Assembly: GCA_017621515.1 (NCBI GenBank)
Contig: JAGASY010000038.1
Span: 1 to 43,798, forward strand
Origin: Bacteroidaceae bacterium
GTDB lineage: Bacteria > Bacteroidota > Bacteroidia > Bacteroidales > Bacteroidaceae
DNA: 43,798 bases
Direction of reading: 5' to 3'
Shown: positions 43,695 through 43,798 of the stretch, in pieces
Position numbering within the stretch: the first letter of the stretch is position 1
How the letters are laid out: each line of letters begins with the position of its first letter
Notes under the pieces: model-generated
The model's input: the letters and a program-made list of their open reading frames with translations, nothing else
Told to the model about the DNA's origin: nothing
Databases searched by the model: none
Translations under genes and position numbers: made by a program

Positions 43695-43798
43695 TTAGAT
43701 TAGTGAATATTTTATCTGCCCAATCGGACGATGATTGATGAAATTCACATATTGCATAAATGTCATAGCGGCGATTTTACTTGCCATTCTGGTGAAAA
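43695..43798 (-). pseudogene. C-terminal end of a second transposase (IS982-like), cut by window edge
   Basis: On the minus strand the frame coming in from the window edge reads ...FTRMASKIAAMTFMQYVNFI, then NHRPIGQIKYSLI, and ends with TAA at 43697-43695. This resembles the C-terminus of IS982/IS5-group transposases, where a basic Ala-Lys-Ile-Ala-Ala helix is followed by a short xRPxxxIK ending. Only about 33 codons are visible, so whether the gene is intact is unknown; the type 'pseudogene' here means partial. Confidence 0.45.

Overview
This is a chromosomal window from a member of the Bacteroidetes, most likely the order Bacteroidales (Bacteroides/Prevotella-like). The evidence is the many signal peptides ending in an Ala-Gln cleavage site, the beta-barrel outer-membrane proteins, the Bacteroidetes-type promoters (TTTG, about 19-20 bases, then TAnnTTTG), the long QueA variant, and the order parE-coaD-S41 protease-ybeY. 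The species cannot be named from the sequence. No rRNA, tRNA or CRISPR array was seen.

Layout, left to right. Positions 1-243 are the tail of a dispersed intergenic repeat. A Nudix hydrolase (minus) follows. Next comes a plus-strand housekeeping run: GNAT-like protein, parE, coaD, S41 protease and ybeY, closed by a very long terminator hairpin. A second repeat copy (7052-7872) follows. The minus-strand block 7994-14796 holds a PorT-like barrel protein, two candidate micro-proteins with their own terminator, catalase, and the apparent metG-pdxB-barrel protein operon. A third repeat copy (15089-15908) separates this from a DUF1349-type lipoprotein gene and a LuxR-type regulator whose 3' ends overlap. 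The minus-strand block 17959-28372 encodes a set of exported proteins: two tandem transglutaminase-like paralogues, a DUF4384-type protein, a small helical exported protein, a TPR protein with a caspase-fold C-terminus, and a barrel protein with an OmpA-like tail. A fourth repeat copy (28704-29523) lies before a secreted Ser/Arg-rich protein gene. The plus-strand run 30892-41632 holds a zinc-ribbon Nudix hydrolase, a large TPR protein, a barrel protein, an alpha-2-macroglobulin-like exported protein, birA, a nitroreductase and queA. The right end is mobile DNA: an IS1634-like element whose transposase has an in-frame stop, a fragment of the repeat core, and the C-terminal end of a second transposase running off the edge.

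Two things stand out. The first is a dispersed, non-coding element of constant length (about 820 bp) present in three full and two partial copies, all in the same orientation. Its palindromic core comes in two structural versions, each conserving its own pairing. It could be a structured RNA, a non-autonomous mobile element or a chromosome-organising site; I do not recognise it. The second is the exported caspase-fold plus transglutaminase-fold cluster. All predicted catalytic residues are present and no substrate is obvious, which suggests an envelope proteolysis or cross-linking system.

Small features deserve attention too: two micro-ORFs downstream of the catalase gene, a 51-codon ORF between the barrel and caspase genes, an 11-bp inverted repeat upstream of the LuxR gene, and a TTG-started queA.
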